Of a DNA stretch of 64,000 bases, positions 16,429-24,923 are shown piece by piece. Source of the DNA: Pseudomonas sp. IAC-BECa141 (GTDB lineage: Bacteria > Pseudomonadota > Gammaproteobacteria > Pseudomonadales > Pseudomonadaceae); NCBI RefSeq assembly GCF_020544405.1, contig NZ_CP065410.1:5332001-5396000 (forward strand), read 5' to 3'. The notes below the pieces were generated by a model. That model was not told where the DNA came from, searched no databases, and was given only the letters and a program-made list of their open reading frames with translations. Both the position numbers and the translations under genes were made by a program. Within the stretch, counting starts at the first letter, position 1; each line of letters starts with the position of its first letter.

Positions 16429-18126
16429 ATGCCTGCCCTTCCCGATATCGACTGCGACGTTCTGGTGGTTGGCTCCGGCGCCGCCGGTTTGTCAGCTGCC
16501 GTGACCGCCGCCTGGCATGGCTTGAAGGTCATCGTGGTGGAAAAGGATCCGGTGTTCGGCGGCGCCACCGCATGGTCTGGCGGCTGGGCGTGGGTGCCGT
16601 GCAATCCGCTGGCCCGGCGCGCCGGGATCGTGGAAGACGTGGAATTGCCGCGCACTTACCTACGCCACGAACTCGGCGAGCACTACGACCCGGCCATGAT
16701 CGACGCCTTCCTTGAAGCCGGCCCACGCATGGTGGCGTTCTTCGAACAGCACACCGCGCTGCAATTCGCCGACGGCAACGCCATCGCCGACATCCACGGC
16801 GAAACTCCGGGCGCCGGTACCGGTGGACGTTCGGTAATTGCGGCACCCTATGACGGACGAAAGGCCGGACGCCTGCTCAAGCGTCTTCGTACAACGATGC
16901 GCGAAACTTCGTTCATGGGCATGCCGATCATGGCGGGGGCGGATCTGTCGGCGTTTCTCAATCTGACTCGCTCGTTGTCGGCGGCCTGGCACGTGACCCG
17001 ACGCTTCACCCGCCATCTGCTGGACCTGGCGCTGCACGGCCGGGCGATGCAACTGGTCAACGGCGTGGCGCTGGTGGCGCGGCTGGCGAAATCCGCCGAA
17101 GACCTCGGCGTACTGCTGTGGGAATCGGCGCCGGTAACCGAACTGCTGCGCGACGAATCACGCATCACCGGCGCTCGTGTGAACACCGCAAAAGGCCCGG
17201 TCAATGTCCATACCCGCAAAGCCGTGGTGCTCGCCGCGGGCGGATTTGCCAATGACGTCGAGCGGCGCAAAGCGCTGTTTCCCCGCACGCCCACCGGCCA
17301 TGAACATTGGGCGTTGCCTCCGCTGGCAGTCAATGGCGATGGCCTGCGACTGGGTGAAACCGTCGGAGGCCGGGTCAACACCGATGTGGCCTCACCAGTG
17401 GCCTGGGCGCCCGTCTCGCAAGTGCCGCATTCCGACGGCAGCATCGGCCATTTCCCACACATCATCGAACGCGGCAAACCGGGGATCATCGGCGTACTGC
17501 GCAACGGCCAGCGCTTCGTCAACGAAGCCAACGGCTATTACGACTATGTCAGCGCCATGGTCGCCGCCGCCCCCGAAGGTGAAGAGGTTGCGTCCTGGTT
17601 GATCTGCACCCGCGCCTTCCAGCGTCGCTACGGGCTCGGCATGTCTCGGCCGTTTCCGGTTCCGGTGTCAGGCTTTATCCGCAGCGGCTATCTGAAAACC
17701 GGAAATACCCTTGAGGAATTGGCTGGTGCATGCGGCATTGATCCGAACGGTTTACGCGCCACTCTCCATGACTACAACCACCATGCCCGTCACGGCGAAG
17801 ATCCGCTGTTCGGTCGCGGTTCGACCCCGTACAACCGCAAACAGGGCGACCCGGCGCAAAAACCCAACCCGTGCGTGGCGCCTATCGAACAAGGCCCGTT
17901 CTACGCGGTGAAGGTGCAGCCGGGCTGCTTCGGCACCTTCGCCGGGCTCAAGGTCAATCCGCACGCGCAAGTGCTCGACGCCAATGACCTGCCTATCGCG
18001 GGGCTTTACGCGGCGGGTGGCGACATGGCCAGCATCATGGGCGGGCACTACCCGGCGGGCGGGATCAACCTCGGCCCGGCCCTGACTTTCGGTTACGTCG
18101 CAGCCCGGCACATGGCGGGCACCTGA
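16429..18126 (+). CDS. FAD-dependent dehydrogenase, 3-ketosteroid dehydrogenase-like
   Basis: A 565-residue flavoprotein of the fumarate reductase/3-ketosteroid-1-dehydrogenase superfamily. FAD-binding DVLVVGSGAAGLSAAVTAA begins at about residue 9, the GGATAWSGGWAWVP motif typical of KSTD-like enzymes follows at about 43, VLAAGGFANDVERR is near 270, and the C-terminal FAD-closing motif GLYAAGGDMASIMGGHYPAGG is near 530. Enzymes of this class introduce or remove double bonds in ring ketones and acids. Nothing else in the window suggests steroid degradation; the context of quinate/shikimate genes and an IclR regulator suggests a hydroaromatic acid as substrate. Start has GGAG upstream. An intrinsic terminator follows. 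Confidence 0.88.
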   Translation: MPALPDIDCDVLVVGSGAAGLSAAVTAAWHGLKVIVVEKDPVFGGATAWSGGWAWVPCNPLARRAGIVEDVELPRTYLRHELGEHYDPAMIDAFLEAGPRMVAFFEQHTALQFADGNAIADIHGETPGAGTGGRSVIAAPYDGRKAGRLLKRLRTTMRETSFMGMPIMAGADLSAFLNLTRSLSAAWHVTRRFTRHLLDLALHGRAMQLVNGVALVARLAKSAEDLGVLLWESAPVTELLRDESRITGARVNTAKGPVNVHTRKAVVLAAGGFANDVERRKALFPRTPTGHEHWALPPLAVNGDGLRLGETVGGRVNTDVASPVAWAPVSQVPHSDGSIGHFPHIIERGKPGIIGVLRNGQRFVNEANGYYDYVSAMVAAAPEGEEVASWLICTRAFQRRYGLGMSRPFPVPVSGFIRSGYLKTGNTLEELAGACGIDPNGLRATLHDYNHHARHGEDPLFGRGSTPYNRKQGDPAQKPNPCVAPIEQGPFYAVKVQPGCFGTFAGLKVNPHAQVLDANDLPIAGLYAAGGDMASIMGGHYPAGGINLGPALTFGYVAARHMAGT

Positions 18127-18184
18127 CCCGGCGAAAGAAAACCGCCGGCGAATTGAATTCCCGGCGCCCGCGCTCGTCAATAAC

Positions 18185-18219
18185 AGGCCCGACCTCGTCA
18201 CCTCGAGGCCGGGCCTTTG
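18185..18219 (+). terminator. Terminator after the flavoprotein gene
   Basis: A 13-bp stem with one mismatch (AGGCCCGACCTCG paired with CGAGGCCGGGCCT) and a six-base loop, ending in TT. The T-run is short, but the stem is very stable. It lies about 60 bases after the stop. Confidence 0.7.
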
Positions 18220-18309
18220 TGCGTGTGTGCGAATAGACGGACGACCGGACTGGCGCCACACTCACACACCAGCAACACTCATCACCACGATCAGACAGAG
18301 GATTCCCAC

Positions 18310-19197
18310 ATGCTATGGAAAAAAGGCCGACGCAGTGACAACGTCGTCGATGCCCGTGGCGATGACATGGGCGGTGGCGGCGGCATGCGCTTCGGCGGTG
18401 GCAAGGGGCTGAGCCTCGGGGCGATTCTGCTGATCGTCGGTATCGGCTGGATCACCGGGCAAGACCCGCTGCAGATCCTCGGCCAGCTCACCGGGCAGAT
18501 GACCGAACAATCGGCCCCCACTTCGCAAACCCGTCAGGCACCGCCGGCCAACGATGAACAGGCCGAATTCGTGCGCTCGATCCTCGGCGACACCGAAGAC
18601 ACCTGGGGCGCGATCTTCCAGCAGGCTGGCCGGCAATATAAGGACCCGACTCTGGTGCTGTTCAGCAACCGGGTCAATTCCGCCTGTGGTCTGGCGACCT
18701 CGGCCACTGGCCCGTTCTATTGCCCGGCGGACCAGAAGGTCTATCTGGACATGACGTTCTTCCAGGAGATGGCCCAGCGCTTCAAGGCCGCCGGCGACTT
18801 CGCCCAGGCCTACGTGATCGCTCACGAAGTCGGACACCATGTGCAGACGCTTCTCGGCGTCTCGGCAAAAATTCAGACAGCCCGCCAGCAAGGTCGGCAG
18901 ATGGAAGGTGACGGCGGTCTGCTGGTCCGTCAGGAATTGCAGGCCGATTGCCTGGCCGGAGTCTGGGCCTACAACGCTCAAAAGCGTTTGAACTGGCTGG
19001 AACCGGGCGACATCGAAGAGGCCTTGAACGCGGCGAACGCCATCGGTGATGATCGCCTGCAACAACAGGGTCAGGGCCGTGTGGTGCCGGACTCGTTTAC
19101 TCACGGTACGTCGGCGCAAAGGGTGCGCTGGTTCAAAACCGGATTCGCCCAGGGCCAGGTCGGCCAGTGCGATACCTTTGCGGCGAAAAACCTGTAA
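18310..19197 (+). CDS. ypfJ: YpfJ-type neutral zinc metallopeptidase
   Basis: A 295-residue protein of the KPN_02809/YpfJ family. A glycine-rich N-terminus (MGGGGGMRFGGGKG) is followed by one transmembrane helix (about residues 36-54, LSLGAILLIVGIGWITG), so the bulk is anchored in the inner membrane facing the periplasm. The zinc-peptidase motif HEVGHH is at about residue 175 and a downstream ELQADCLAGVWAY (about 215) provides the third ligand. The physiological target is unknown. Start at 18310 is supported by AGAGGA; the longer open frame upstream lies over the terminator region. The next gene starts with no gap. Confidence 0.9.
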   Translation: MLWKKGRRSDNVVDARGDDMGGGGGMRFGGGKGLSLGAILLIVGIGWITGQDPLQILGQLTGQMTEQSAPTSQTRQAPPANDEQAEFVRSILGDTEDTWGAIFQQAGRQYKDPTLVLFSNRVNSACGLATSATGPFYCPADQKVYLDMTFFQEMAQRFKAAGDFAQAYVIAHEVGHHVQTLLGVSAKIQTARQQGRQMEGDGGLLVRQELQADCLAGVWAYNAQKRLNWLEPGDIEEALNAANAIGDDRLQQQGQGRVVPDSFTHGTSAQRVRWFKTGFAQGQVGQCDTFAAKNL

Positions 19198-20151
19198 ATG
19201 CATAAATGGCTGTTGGCTTTACTGTTCATCGGCGGCACCGCCCAGGCGGCCGGCGTCGACGCAATCAGTCCCGGGCGCCTGCAATTGCAGGCCGGCGAAA
19301 TGGCGGTGAGCATCGGCCCGGCGCCGGCCAAAATCGAGCGCGTGCTGATCGTCATTCATGGCCGTCTGCGCAACGCCGAGACCTATCGCAAAAGCGGTGA
19401 AATCGCGGCGGAACTGGCCGGGCAAACCGCCAACACCCTGGTAATCGCCCCGCAGTTTCTCAACGAAAGCGATGTGTCGCTCTACTCGTTACCCGCCAGC
19501 GTGCTGCGCTGGCAAGGCAACGACTGGATGGGCGGCGGATTATCCACAGCGCCGAAACCGCTGAGCTCCTACGCTGCACTGGACGAAATCGTCGGGCGGC
19601 TGAGCGATCGCAAGCAGTTTCCGGACGTGAAGCAGATCGTGATCTTCGGTCATTCCGGTGGCGCGCAGGTGGTGCAGCGTTATGCACTGCTGGCCCAGGA
19701 ACAACCGGCGCTGAAGACCGAAGGCATTCGCTTGCGTTACGTGGTGGCCAACCCGTCGTCGTACGCCTACTTCAATGAGCAGCGCCCGGTGGCCTTCGAT
19801 CATGCGAAGTGTCCGGGTTTCAACCGCTGGAAGTACGGTCTGATGGATCCGCCGATCTATTCGGGTGGGCAAACGCCCGCGCAGCTTGAAGGCCGTTACG
19901 TCAAACGCGAGGTGATTTATCTGCTGGGCCAGCAGGACACCGACCCGCAACACCCGGCGCTGGACAAGAGCTGCGCCGCCAAAGCCCAGGGGGCTTATCG
20001 ACTGGAGCGCGGCAAGCTGTTTTTCGGTTACTTGCTGCGTCGTCACCCTGAAGGGGTCAATCAGCGCCTGATCGAAGTGCCCGGCGTCGGGCATGACGGC
20101 AACGGCATGCTGACCTCGCCGGAAGGCCAGAAAGCCCTATTCGAGCAATAA
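19198..20151 (+). CDS. Secreted alpha/beta hydrolase-like protein
   Basis: A 317-residue protein with an N-terminal signal peptide (MHKWLLALLFIGGTAQAAG, likely cut after AQA). The fold is alpha/beta hydrolase: VLIVIHGRLRN (oxyanion region), FGHSGGAQVVQRY (nucleophile elbow with the serine, about residue 155), a serine-rich VVANPSSYAYF loop, and GVGHDGNGML near the end with the catalytic histidine. The specific substrate is unknown; lipase, esterase or peptidase roles are all possible. The ATG directly follows the stop of the zinc-peptidase gene, so the two are co-translated and may both work in the periplasm. A strong palindrome follows the stop. Confidence 0.85.
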   Translation: MHKWLLALLFIGGTAQAAGVDAISPGRLQLQAGEMAVSIGPAPAKIERVLIVIHGRLRNAETYRKSGEIAAELAGQTANTLVIAPQFLNESDVSLYSLPASVLRWQGNDWMGGGLSTAPKPLSSYAALDEIVGRLSDRKQFPDVKQIVIFGHSGGAQVVQRYALLAQEQPALKTEGIRLRYVVANPSSYAYFNEQRPVAFDHAKCPGFNRWKYGLMDPPIYSGGQTPAQLEGRYVKREVIYLLGQQDTDPQHPALDKSCAAKAQGAYRLERGKLFFGYLLRRHPEGVNQRLIEVPGVGHDGNGMLTSPEGQKALFEQ

Positions 20152-20170
20152 GTCTGGTGTGGCTTGATCT

Positions 20171-20202
20171 GGCCCCATCGCCGGCAAGCCAGCGATGGGG
20201 CC
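20171..20202. terminator. Palindrome between convergent genes
   Basis: A perfect 11-bp inverted repeat, GGCCCCATCGC and GCGATGGGGCC, with ten bases between, lies between the hydrolase stop (20151) and the HAD gene stop (20222). No T-run follows on either side. It most likely acts as a two-way transcription or RNA-stability barrier; its inner part resembles a REP variant. Confidence 0.6.
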
Positions 20203-20221
20203 CGCTCCGACAATCCATGAA

Positions 20222-20815
20222 TCAAGCGAACAACATCCGCCGCAACTCGACACAATCCTTCGCATGCCAGTCCGTCAACTCCGGCCACGGATTGTCCGGC
20301 AGGTTCACCAGCACCGTGTGGGTGCCCGCCGCCCGGCCGCAATCAAGATCAAACCGGTAATCACCGACCATCACCATCTCGCTCGCCGACACTTGCCAGG
20401 CATCGGCCAGTTTCAGCAGGCCCTCGGGATGCGGTTTTGGCTGTGCTTCATCGCGGCCGAGCACATCCTCCACCGCGAAGCAGTCGGCCAGGCCGATGGC
20501 CTCCAGCGTCACATGGGCCAGCTCCCGCGCATTGCGGGTCAGGACGCCGAGACGATAACCGCGCGCGTGCAGGTCGCGCACCAGTTCCACCGCACCGTCT
20601 GCCGGGGTCGAGCCGAGCGCCAGATCGCGCTCATGCTCGAGCAGCCAAGCATGTTTCGCCGCCGCTTCCTCGGCGGGCAGCGCCGCGAGGTGGGTGAGGA
20701 TGTCGTCCTCCGGCGGGATCGAAAGCGCCACGCGGATCGCCGCGAAGTCGTGCACGGCGACGGTCAGGGTGCCGTCCATGTCGAACACCCAGTGCCGCAC
20801 ATCCGCCAGATTCAT
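20222..20815 (-). CDS. HAD-family hydrolase, phosphoglycolate phosphatase-like
   Basis: A 197-residue haloacid dehalogenase superfamily phosphatase. Motif I HWVFDMDGTLTV (nucleophile Asp) is at about residue 8, motif II LGVLTRNARE near 105, motif III lysine in KPHPEGLLKL near 140, and motif IV MVGDYRFDLDCGRAAG near 160. A helical cap lies between I and II, as in the Gph/beta-phosphoglucomutase subfamily. It would dephosphorylate a small phosphoester; the substrate is not known. The ATG overlaps the tesB stop (ATGA), so it is translated together with the thioesterase. The longer open frame to 20926 is within tesB and is rejected. Confidence 0.88.
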   Translation of the reverse strand: MNLADVRHWVFDMDGTLTVAVHDFAAIRVALSIPPEDDILTHLAALPAEEAAAKHAWLLEHERDLALGSTPADGAVELVRDLHARGYRLGVLTRNARELAHVTLEAIGLADCFAVEDVLGRDEAQPKPHPEGLLKLADAWQVSASEMVMVGDYRFDLDCGRAAGTHTVLVNLPDNPWPELTDWHAKDCVELRRMLFA

Positions 20816-21681
20816 GCCCAGTCCTTGCGATGACGGATCAGGCCTTCCTGGGTCACCGACGCTACGAGTTGCCCGGCGCGGTTGAACACGCTGCCACGGG
20901 AGAACCCGCGAGAGTTGCCGGCCCACGGGCTGTCCATGGCGTAGAGCAACCAGTCATCGGCACGCAGGTCATTGTGGAACCACAGCGCGTGGTCGAGGCT
21001 GGCGACCTGCATGTCTTTCTGCCAGACCGATTTGCCGTGGGGCAACATCGAGGTGGTCAGCAGACCGAAGTCCGAGGCATAAGCCAGCAAATATTTGTGC
21101 AGCGCCGGGATGTCGGCCAATGCGCCGTCGGCACGGAACCACACGTATTTGATCGGATCCGCCGGTTGCGGGTTGTACGGATCTTTTTCGGTGACCGGGC
21201 GCACTTCGATCGGTTTCGGGCACAGCAGCTTTTCGCGCATGTGCTCCGGGATCAGGTGCGCGCGTTGCTGGGTCAGTTCCAGCTCCGACGGCAGGTTTTC
21301 CGGGCCGACCACTTGCGGCATCTGGCTCTGGTGTTCAAAGCCTTCTTCGTCGTACTGGAACGACGCGCTGCAGGTGAAAATCGGGTGGCCCTTCTGGATC
21401 GCGGTCACCCGGCGGGTGCTGAAACTGCCGCCGTCACGCACGCGGTCAACCGAGTAGACCACCGGCAACTTGGCATCGCCCGGACGCAGGAAATAACCGT
21501 GCATCGAATGCACATGACGCGCTTCTTCAACGGTCTGACTGGCCGCCGACAGCGACTGGCCGAGCACCTGGCCGCCGAACAACTGGCGAAAGCCCAGATC
21601 CTGGCTGCGACCACGGAACAGATTTTCCTCGATCGGTTCGAGGGTCAGCAGATCCACCAGATCTTCCAACACTTGGCTCAT
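20812..21681 (-). CDS. tesB: Acyl-CoA thioesterase II
   Basis: A 289-residue TesB enzyme, which hydrolyses medium and long acyl-CoA esters to free acid and CoA. It has the double hot-dog organisation: N-terminal half with GGQVLGQSLSAASQTV (about residue 35) and HSMHGYFLRPGD (about 58), C-terminal half with the catalytic Asp in SLDHALWFHND (about 209) and the Gln/Thr in ASVTQEGLIR near the end. Length fits the family. It is the first gene of a pair with the HAD phosphatase. Confidence 0.94.
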   Translation of the reverse strand: MSQVLEDLVDLLTLEPIEENLFRGRSQDLGFRQLFGGQVLGQSLSAASQTVEEARHVHSMHGYFLRPGDAKLPVVYSVDRVRDGGSFSTRRVTAIQKGHPIFTCSASFQYDEEGFEHQSQMPQVVGPENLPSELELTQQRAHLIPEHMREKLLCPKPIEVRPVTEKDPYNPQPADPIKYVWFRADGALADIPALHKYLLAYASDFGLLTTSMLPHGKSVWQKDMQVASLDHALWFHNDLRADDWLLYAMDSPWAGNSRGFSRGSVFNRAGQLVASVTQEGLIRHRKDWA

Positions 21682-21790
21682 TCAGACTCTCCTCACACAA
21701 AGCAATGCCGCGCAGTCTTGGCTGCGGCGGGGGATTCAGGTTCTGGCCCGGCCCCTCAGGGTGCCGGCCATTGTAAACGTCCGCGCCTGC

Positions 21791-22360
21791 TTATCCATGC
21801 AAGGTTTCCAGCCACTGCTCCCTCGTGATGCGGTACAACACATGCCGCCGTAACGGGTGACCGTCCGCGAGACGCGGGTGGTCGAAATCATCCTGCGGGG
21901 CGTGGTGCATGCCGATCGCCTGCATGACTTTCTGCGACGGCAGATTGGTCTCGCTGGTGAACGACACCACTTCATCCAGCGCCACCCGGTCAAAGCCGCA
22001 ACGCAGAGCGGTCCAGGCCGCTTCGCTGGCATAACCCAGGCCCCAGTGTTCCTTGGCCAGGCGCCAGCCGATTTCCACCGCCGGGGTGAACGGCGCATCG
22101 AAGCCGACCACGCCGAGCCCGGTAAAACCGATGAACTCGCCGCTGTCCTTGCGCTGCAGCGCCCACAGGCCATAACCGTGCTCGGCAAAATGCCCGCGCA
22201 CCCGACCGATCAGCGCGGCGCTTTCCAGCCGGCTCAAGGGCGCGGGGAAGTAGCGCATCACCTGCGGGTCGGCGCACATCGCCGCAAACGCCGGCAAATC
22301 CTCGTCCTGCCATTGGCGCATCAACAGCCTTGCGCTTTCCAGCTCCAGTATCGGTTCCAT
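21791..22360 (-). CDS. GNAT N-acetyltransferase, RimJ/RimL type
   Basis: A 189-residue GNAT protein of the RimJ/RimL-like group: N-terminal LELESARLLMRQWQDEDL, then FIGFTGLGVVGF, VEIGWRLAKEHWGLGYASEAAW (the acetyl-CoA loop with Gln/Arg replaced by Leu/Gly, common in this group) and a C-terminal SQKVMQAIGMHH region. It transfers an acetyl group from acetyl-CoA to an N-terminal or side-chain amine; the target is unknown. It is divergent from the deacetylase-like gene at 22443, with 82 bases between, which is a suggestive pairing of opposite activities. Confidence 0.87.
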   Translation of the reverse strand: MEPILELESARLLMRQWQDEDLPAFAAMCADPQVMRYFPAPLSRLESAALIGRVRGHFAEHGYGLWALQRKDSGEFIGFTGLGVVGFDAPFTPAVEIGWRLAKEHWGLGYASEAAWTALRCGFDRVALDEVVSFTSETNLPSQKVMQAIGMHHAPQDDFDHPRLADGHPLRRHVLYRITREQWLETLHG

Positions 22361-22442
22361 CCTGCCCCTCCGCTTGATGCCGCCAGTCTACATCGCTGTT
22401 AGGCTTTGCACTCTTTCCTGCAGCCTCTATGAATAGTCCACC

Positions 22443-23363
22443 ATGCCGTTGCCGCTGATCTACCACGAAGACTACAGCCCGGAATTTCCGGCGGATCACC
22501 GCTTCCCCATGGACAAGTTCCGCCTGCTGCGCGATCACCTGGTGGCCAGCGGCCTCACCCGCGATGAAGACCTGCTGCGCCCTGAACTGTGCCCGGTCGA
22601 CATTCTCGCCCTGGCTCATGACCGCGGTTATATCGAACGCTACATGAGCGGCGAGTTGTCTCGCGAGGACCAGCGGCGCCTCGGCCTGCCATGGAACGAA
22701 GCCCTGGCCCGACGCACGGTGCGGGCCGTCGGCGGTTCGATTCTGGCGGCTGAGAAAGCGCTGGAACATGGTCTGGCCTGTCATCTGGCCGGCGGCACCC
22801 ATCACGCCCATTACGACTACCCCGCCGGCTTCTGCATCTTCAATGACCTGGCGATCATCAGCCACTACCTGCTGCAAAGCGGCCGGGTGAACCGGGTGCT
22901 GATCTTCGACTGCGACGTGCATCAGGGCGACGGCACTGCGCGGATTCTGCACGACACCCCGGAAGCGATCACCGTTTCCCTGCATTGCGAAAAGAACTTT
23001 CCTGCACGCAAGGCCGAAAGCGACTGGGACATTCCGCTGCCCAACGGCATGGGCGACGCCGATTACCTGAAAGTGGTCGACGATGCGCTCAACTACCTGC
23101 TGCCGCTGTATCAACCGGATCTGGTGCTGTATGACGCCGGCGTCGACGTGCACAAGGACGACGCCCTCGGTTACCTGCAACTGACCGACGAAGGCGTTGC
23201 CGCCCGCGATGAAAGCGTGATGCGCCATTGCCTGGGCCGCGACATCCCGGTGGTCGGAGTGATCGGCGGCGGTTACAGCAAGGATCGCCACGCCCTGGCC
23301 CGCCGCCACGGCATCCTGCATCACAGTGCGCAGCGCGTCTGGCAGTCATCGGGTTGTCATTGA
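22443..23363 (+). CDS. Histone-deacetylase family protein
   Basis: A 306-residue member of the HDAC/acetoin-utilisation superfamily. Active-site motifs are intact: GGTHHAHYDYPAGFC (paired histidines, about residue 118), DCDVHQGDGT (zinc ligands, about 157), LYDAGVDVHKDDALG (aspartate, about 230) and a VVGVIGGGY C-terminal loop. It lacks the long extra loops of plant and human enzymes. Bacterial members deacetylate acetyl-polyamines or acetyl-lysine; the substrate here is not known. A REP pair follows. The bases 23364-23499 hold nothing recognisable. Confidence 0.92.
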   Translation: MPLPLIYHEDYSPEFPADHRFPMDKFRLLRDHLVASGLTRDEDLLRPELCPVDILALAHDRGYIERYMSGELSREDQRRLGLPWNEALARRTVRAVGGSILAAEKALEHGLACHLAGGTHHAHYDYPAGFCIFNDLAIISHYLLQSGRVNRVLIFDCDVHQGDGTARILHDTPEAITVSLHCEKNFPARKAESDWDIPLPNGMGDADYLKVVDDALNYLLPLYQPDLVLYDAGVDVHKDDALGYLQLTDEGVAARDESVMRHCLGRDIPVVGVIGGGYSKDRHALARRHGILHHSAQRVWQSSGCH

Positions 23364-23499
23364 GTTGTGCTGCGTTACCCACAATGGCTGTGGAACGGCC
23401 TGTGGATAACCTGAGCGAAAGGGACTACAGCCCAAGCTGAACATGGCCTGCAGCGCGCTGGTTGTTTTTTGATCAGGCCTTTCGATCATCACAAATCCC

Positions 23500-23587
23500 T
23501 GTGGGAGCGAGCTTGCTCGCGATGGCGTCAGTACATTCAACATTTAACTGAATGACTCACCGCTTTCGCGAGCAAGCTCGCTCCCAC
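23500..23587. repeat. REP pair (inverted)
   Basis: Both arms carry the exact GTGGGAGCGAGCTTGCTCGC core, in opposite orientation, with about 45 bases between. It lies between the deacetylase gene and the promoter of the flavoprotein at 23644; a TAGAAT -10 like word follows at 23604. Confidence 0.93.
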
Positions 23588-23643
23588 CCGGTTTCTGCGC
23601 TGTTAGAATGCGCGCCATATTTCGTCAGACCGCAGCGCACGCC

Positions 23644-24885
23644 ATGACCCAGATTCACGCCACCTATCCCGCTCACGTCGCCATCATCGGCGGTGGTCCC
23701 GCCGGCCTGATGGCCGCCGAAGTGCTGAGCCAGGCCGGAGTCCGCGTCGATCTGTACGACGGCATGCCCTCGGTGGGCCGCAAGTTCCTGCTGGCCGGGG
23801 TTGGCGGCATGAACATCACCCATTCCGAAACCTACCCGGCGTTCCTCTCGCGCTACGCCGAACGTGCCCCGAACATCGCCCCGCTGCTGCGCGCCTTCGA
23901 CGCCGACGCACTGTGCCGGTGGATTCAGGAGCTGGGCATCGAAACCTTCATCGGCAGCTCCGGCCGGGTGTTCCCCACCGACATGAAAGCCGCGCCGCTG
24001 CTGCGCGCCTGGCTCAAGCGCCTGCGCGACAGCGGCGTGGTTATCCACACCCGCCACCGCTGGCTCGGCTGGGATGAAAACGGCGCGTTACGCATCGACA
24101 GCCCGGAAGGCGAGAAAACCCTCACCCCCGACGCCACCCTGCTCGCTCTCGGCGGCGGCAGTTGGTCGCGACTGGGCTCCGACGGCGCGTGGATGCTGGC
24201 GCTGGAGCAACGCGGCGTAGGACTGGCGCCATTGCAGCCAAGCAATTGTGGCTTCGAGGTGCAGGCCTGGAGCGAATTGATGGTCAGCAAATTCGCCGGC
24301 GCACCGCTGAAAAATATCGCCATTGGTTTGAACGATGATGTTCCTCGCCTTGGCGAATGCGTGATTACCGCGACCGGCATCGAAGGCAGTCTGATCTATG
24401 CGCTGTCGGCACCGATTCGTGAAGCGATCAATGTGCACGGAGCAGCGACTGTTCACATCGACCTGCTGCCCGGCCGGCCTGTGGATAAATTGCAGGCGGC
24501 GTTGAGCAAACCGCGGGGTTCGCGCTCGATGGCCAAGCATCTGCATAGTCAGGTCGGAATTGATGGGGTGAAAGCGGCGTTGTTGCGCGAGCTCACTGAT
24601 GCTGCGACGTTTGCCGATCCGGCGCTGTTAGCCAGGGCGATCAAGGCGTTGCCGCTGATGCTGGTGAAAACCCGACCGCTGGACGAGGCGATCAGCAGTG
24701 CCGGTGGCGTGACATTCGAGGCAATGGATGAGCGCTTGATGCTCAAGGCGTTGCCGGGGGTGTTTTGTGCGGGGGAAATGCTGGATTGGGAAGCGCCGAC
24801 TGGGGGGTATCTGCTGACGGCGTGTTTTGCCAGTGGCCGGGCGGCCGGAGCTGGAATGCTGGACTGGTTGAAACAGCGTAACTGA
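23644..24885 (+). CDS. TIGR03862-type flavoprotein (HI0933-like)
   Basis: A 413-residue NAD(P)/FAD-dependent oxidoreductase of the HI0933/YhiN-like family, TIGR03862 branch. The FAD motif HVAIIGGGPAGLMAAEVL starts at about residue 9, followed by GVGGMNITHSE (about 55), an ATLLALGGGSWSRLGSDG segment (about 165), and a C-terminal GVFCAGEMLDWEAPTGGY (about 370) that closes on the cofactor. The biochemical role is not established; the family is widespread and often annotated only as flavoprotein. The start MTQIHAT at 23644 is preferred over the upstream ATG at 23608, which falls on the -10 region. A palindrome overlaps the stop and separates it from convergent rhlE. Confidence 0.88.
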   Translation: MTQIHATYPAHVAIIGGGPAGLMAAEVLSQAGVRVDLYDGMPSVGRKFLLAGVGGMNITHSETYPAFLSRYAERAPNIAPLLRAFDADALCRWIQELGIETFIGSSGRVFPTDMKAAPLLRAWLKRLRDSGVVIHTRHRWLGWDENGALRIDSPEGEKTLTPDATLLALGGGSWSRLGSDGAWMLALEQRGVGLAPLQPSNCGFEVQAWSELMVSKFAGAPLKNIAIGLNDDVPRLGECVITATGIEGSLIYALSAPIREAINVHGAATVHIDLLPGRPVDKLQAALSKPRGSRSMAKHLHSQVGIDGVKAALLRELTDAATFADPALLARAIKALPLMLVKTRPLDEAISSAGGVTFEAMDERLMLKALPGVFCAGEMLDWEAPTGGYLLTACFASGRAAGAGMLDWLKQRN

Positions 24886-24912
24886 TCGTTCCCGCATGGC
24901 GCGGGAACGATC
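24884..24912. terminator. Palindrome between flavoprotein gene and rhlE
   Basis: A perfect 12-bp stem, GATCGTTCCCGC and GCGGGAACGATC, with a five-base loop, overlaps the stop of one gene and lies 12 bases from the stop of the convergent other. No T-run follows. It shares the CGTTCCC/GGGAACG ends of the second repeat family (27910, 34980), so may be a minimal form of that element used as terminator. Confidence 0.6.
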
Positions 24913-24923
24913 CGATCTGACGC

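Noticed and set aside
16429..18126. Steroid degradation cluster
   Set aside because: Only the flavoprotein resembles 3-ketosteroid dehydrogenase; no other steroid ring or side-chain gene is present.
21990..23324. Open frame of 444 codons on the minus strand
   Set aside because: Antisense to the deacetylase gene; its C-terminal part is an out-of-frame copy of the acetyltransferase gene.
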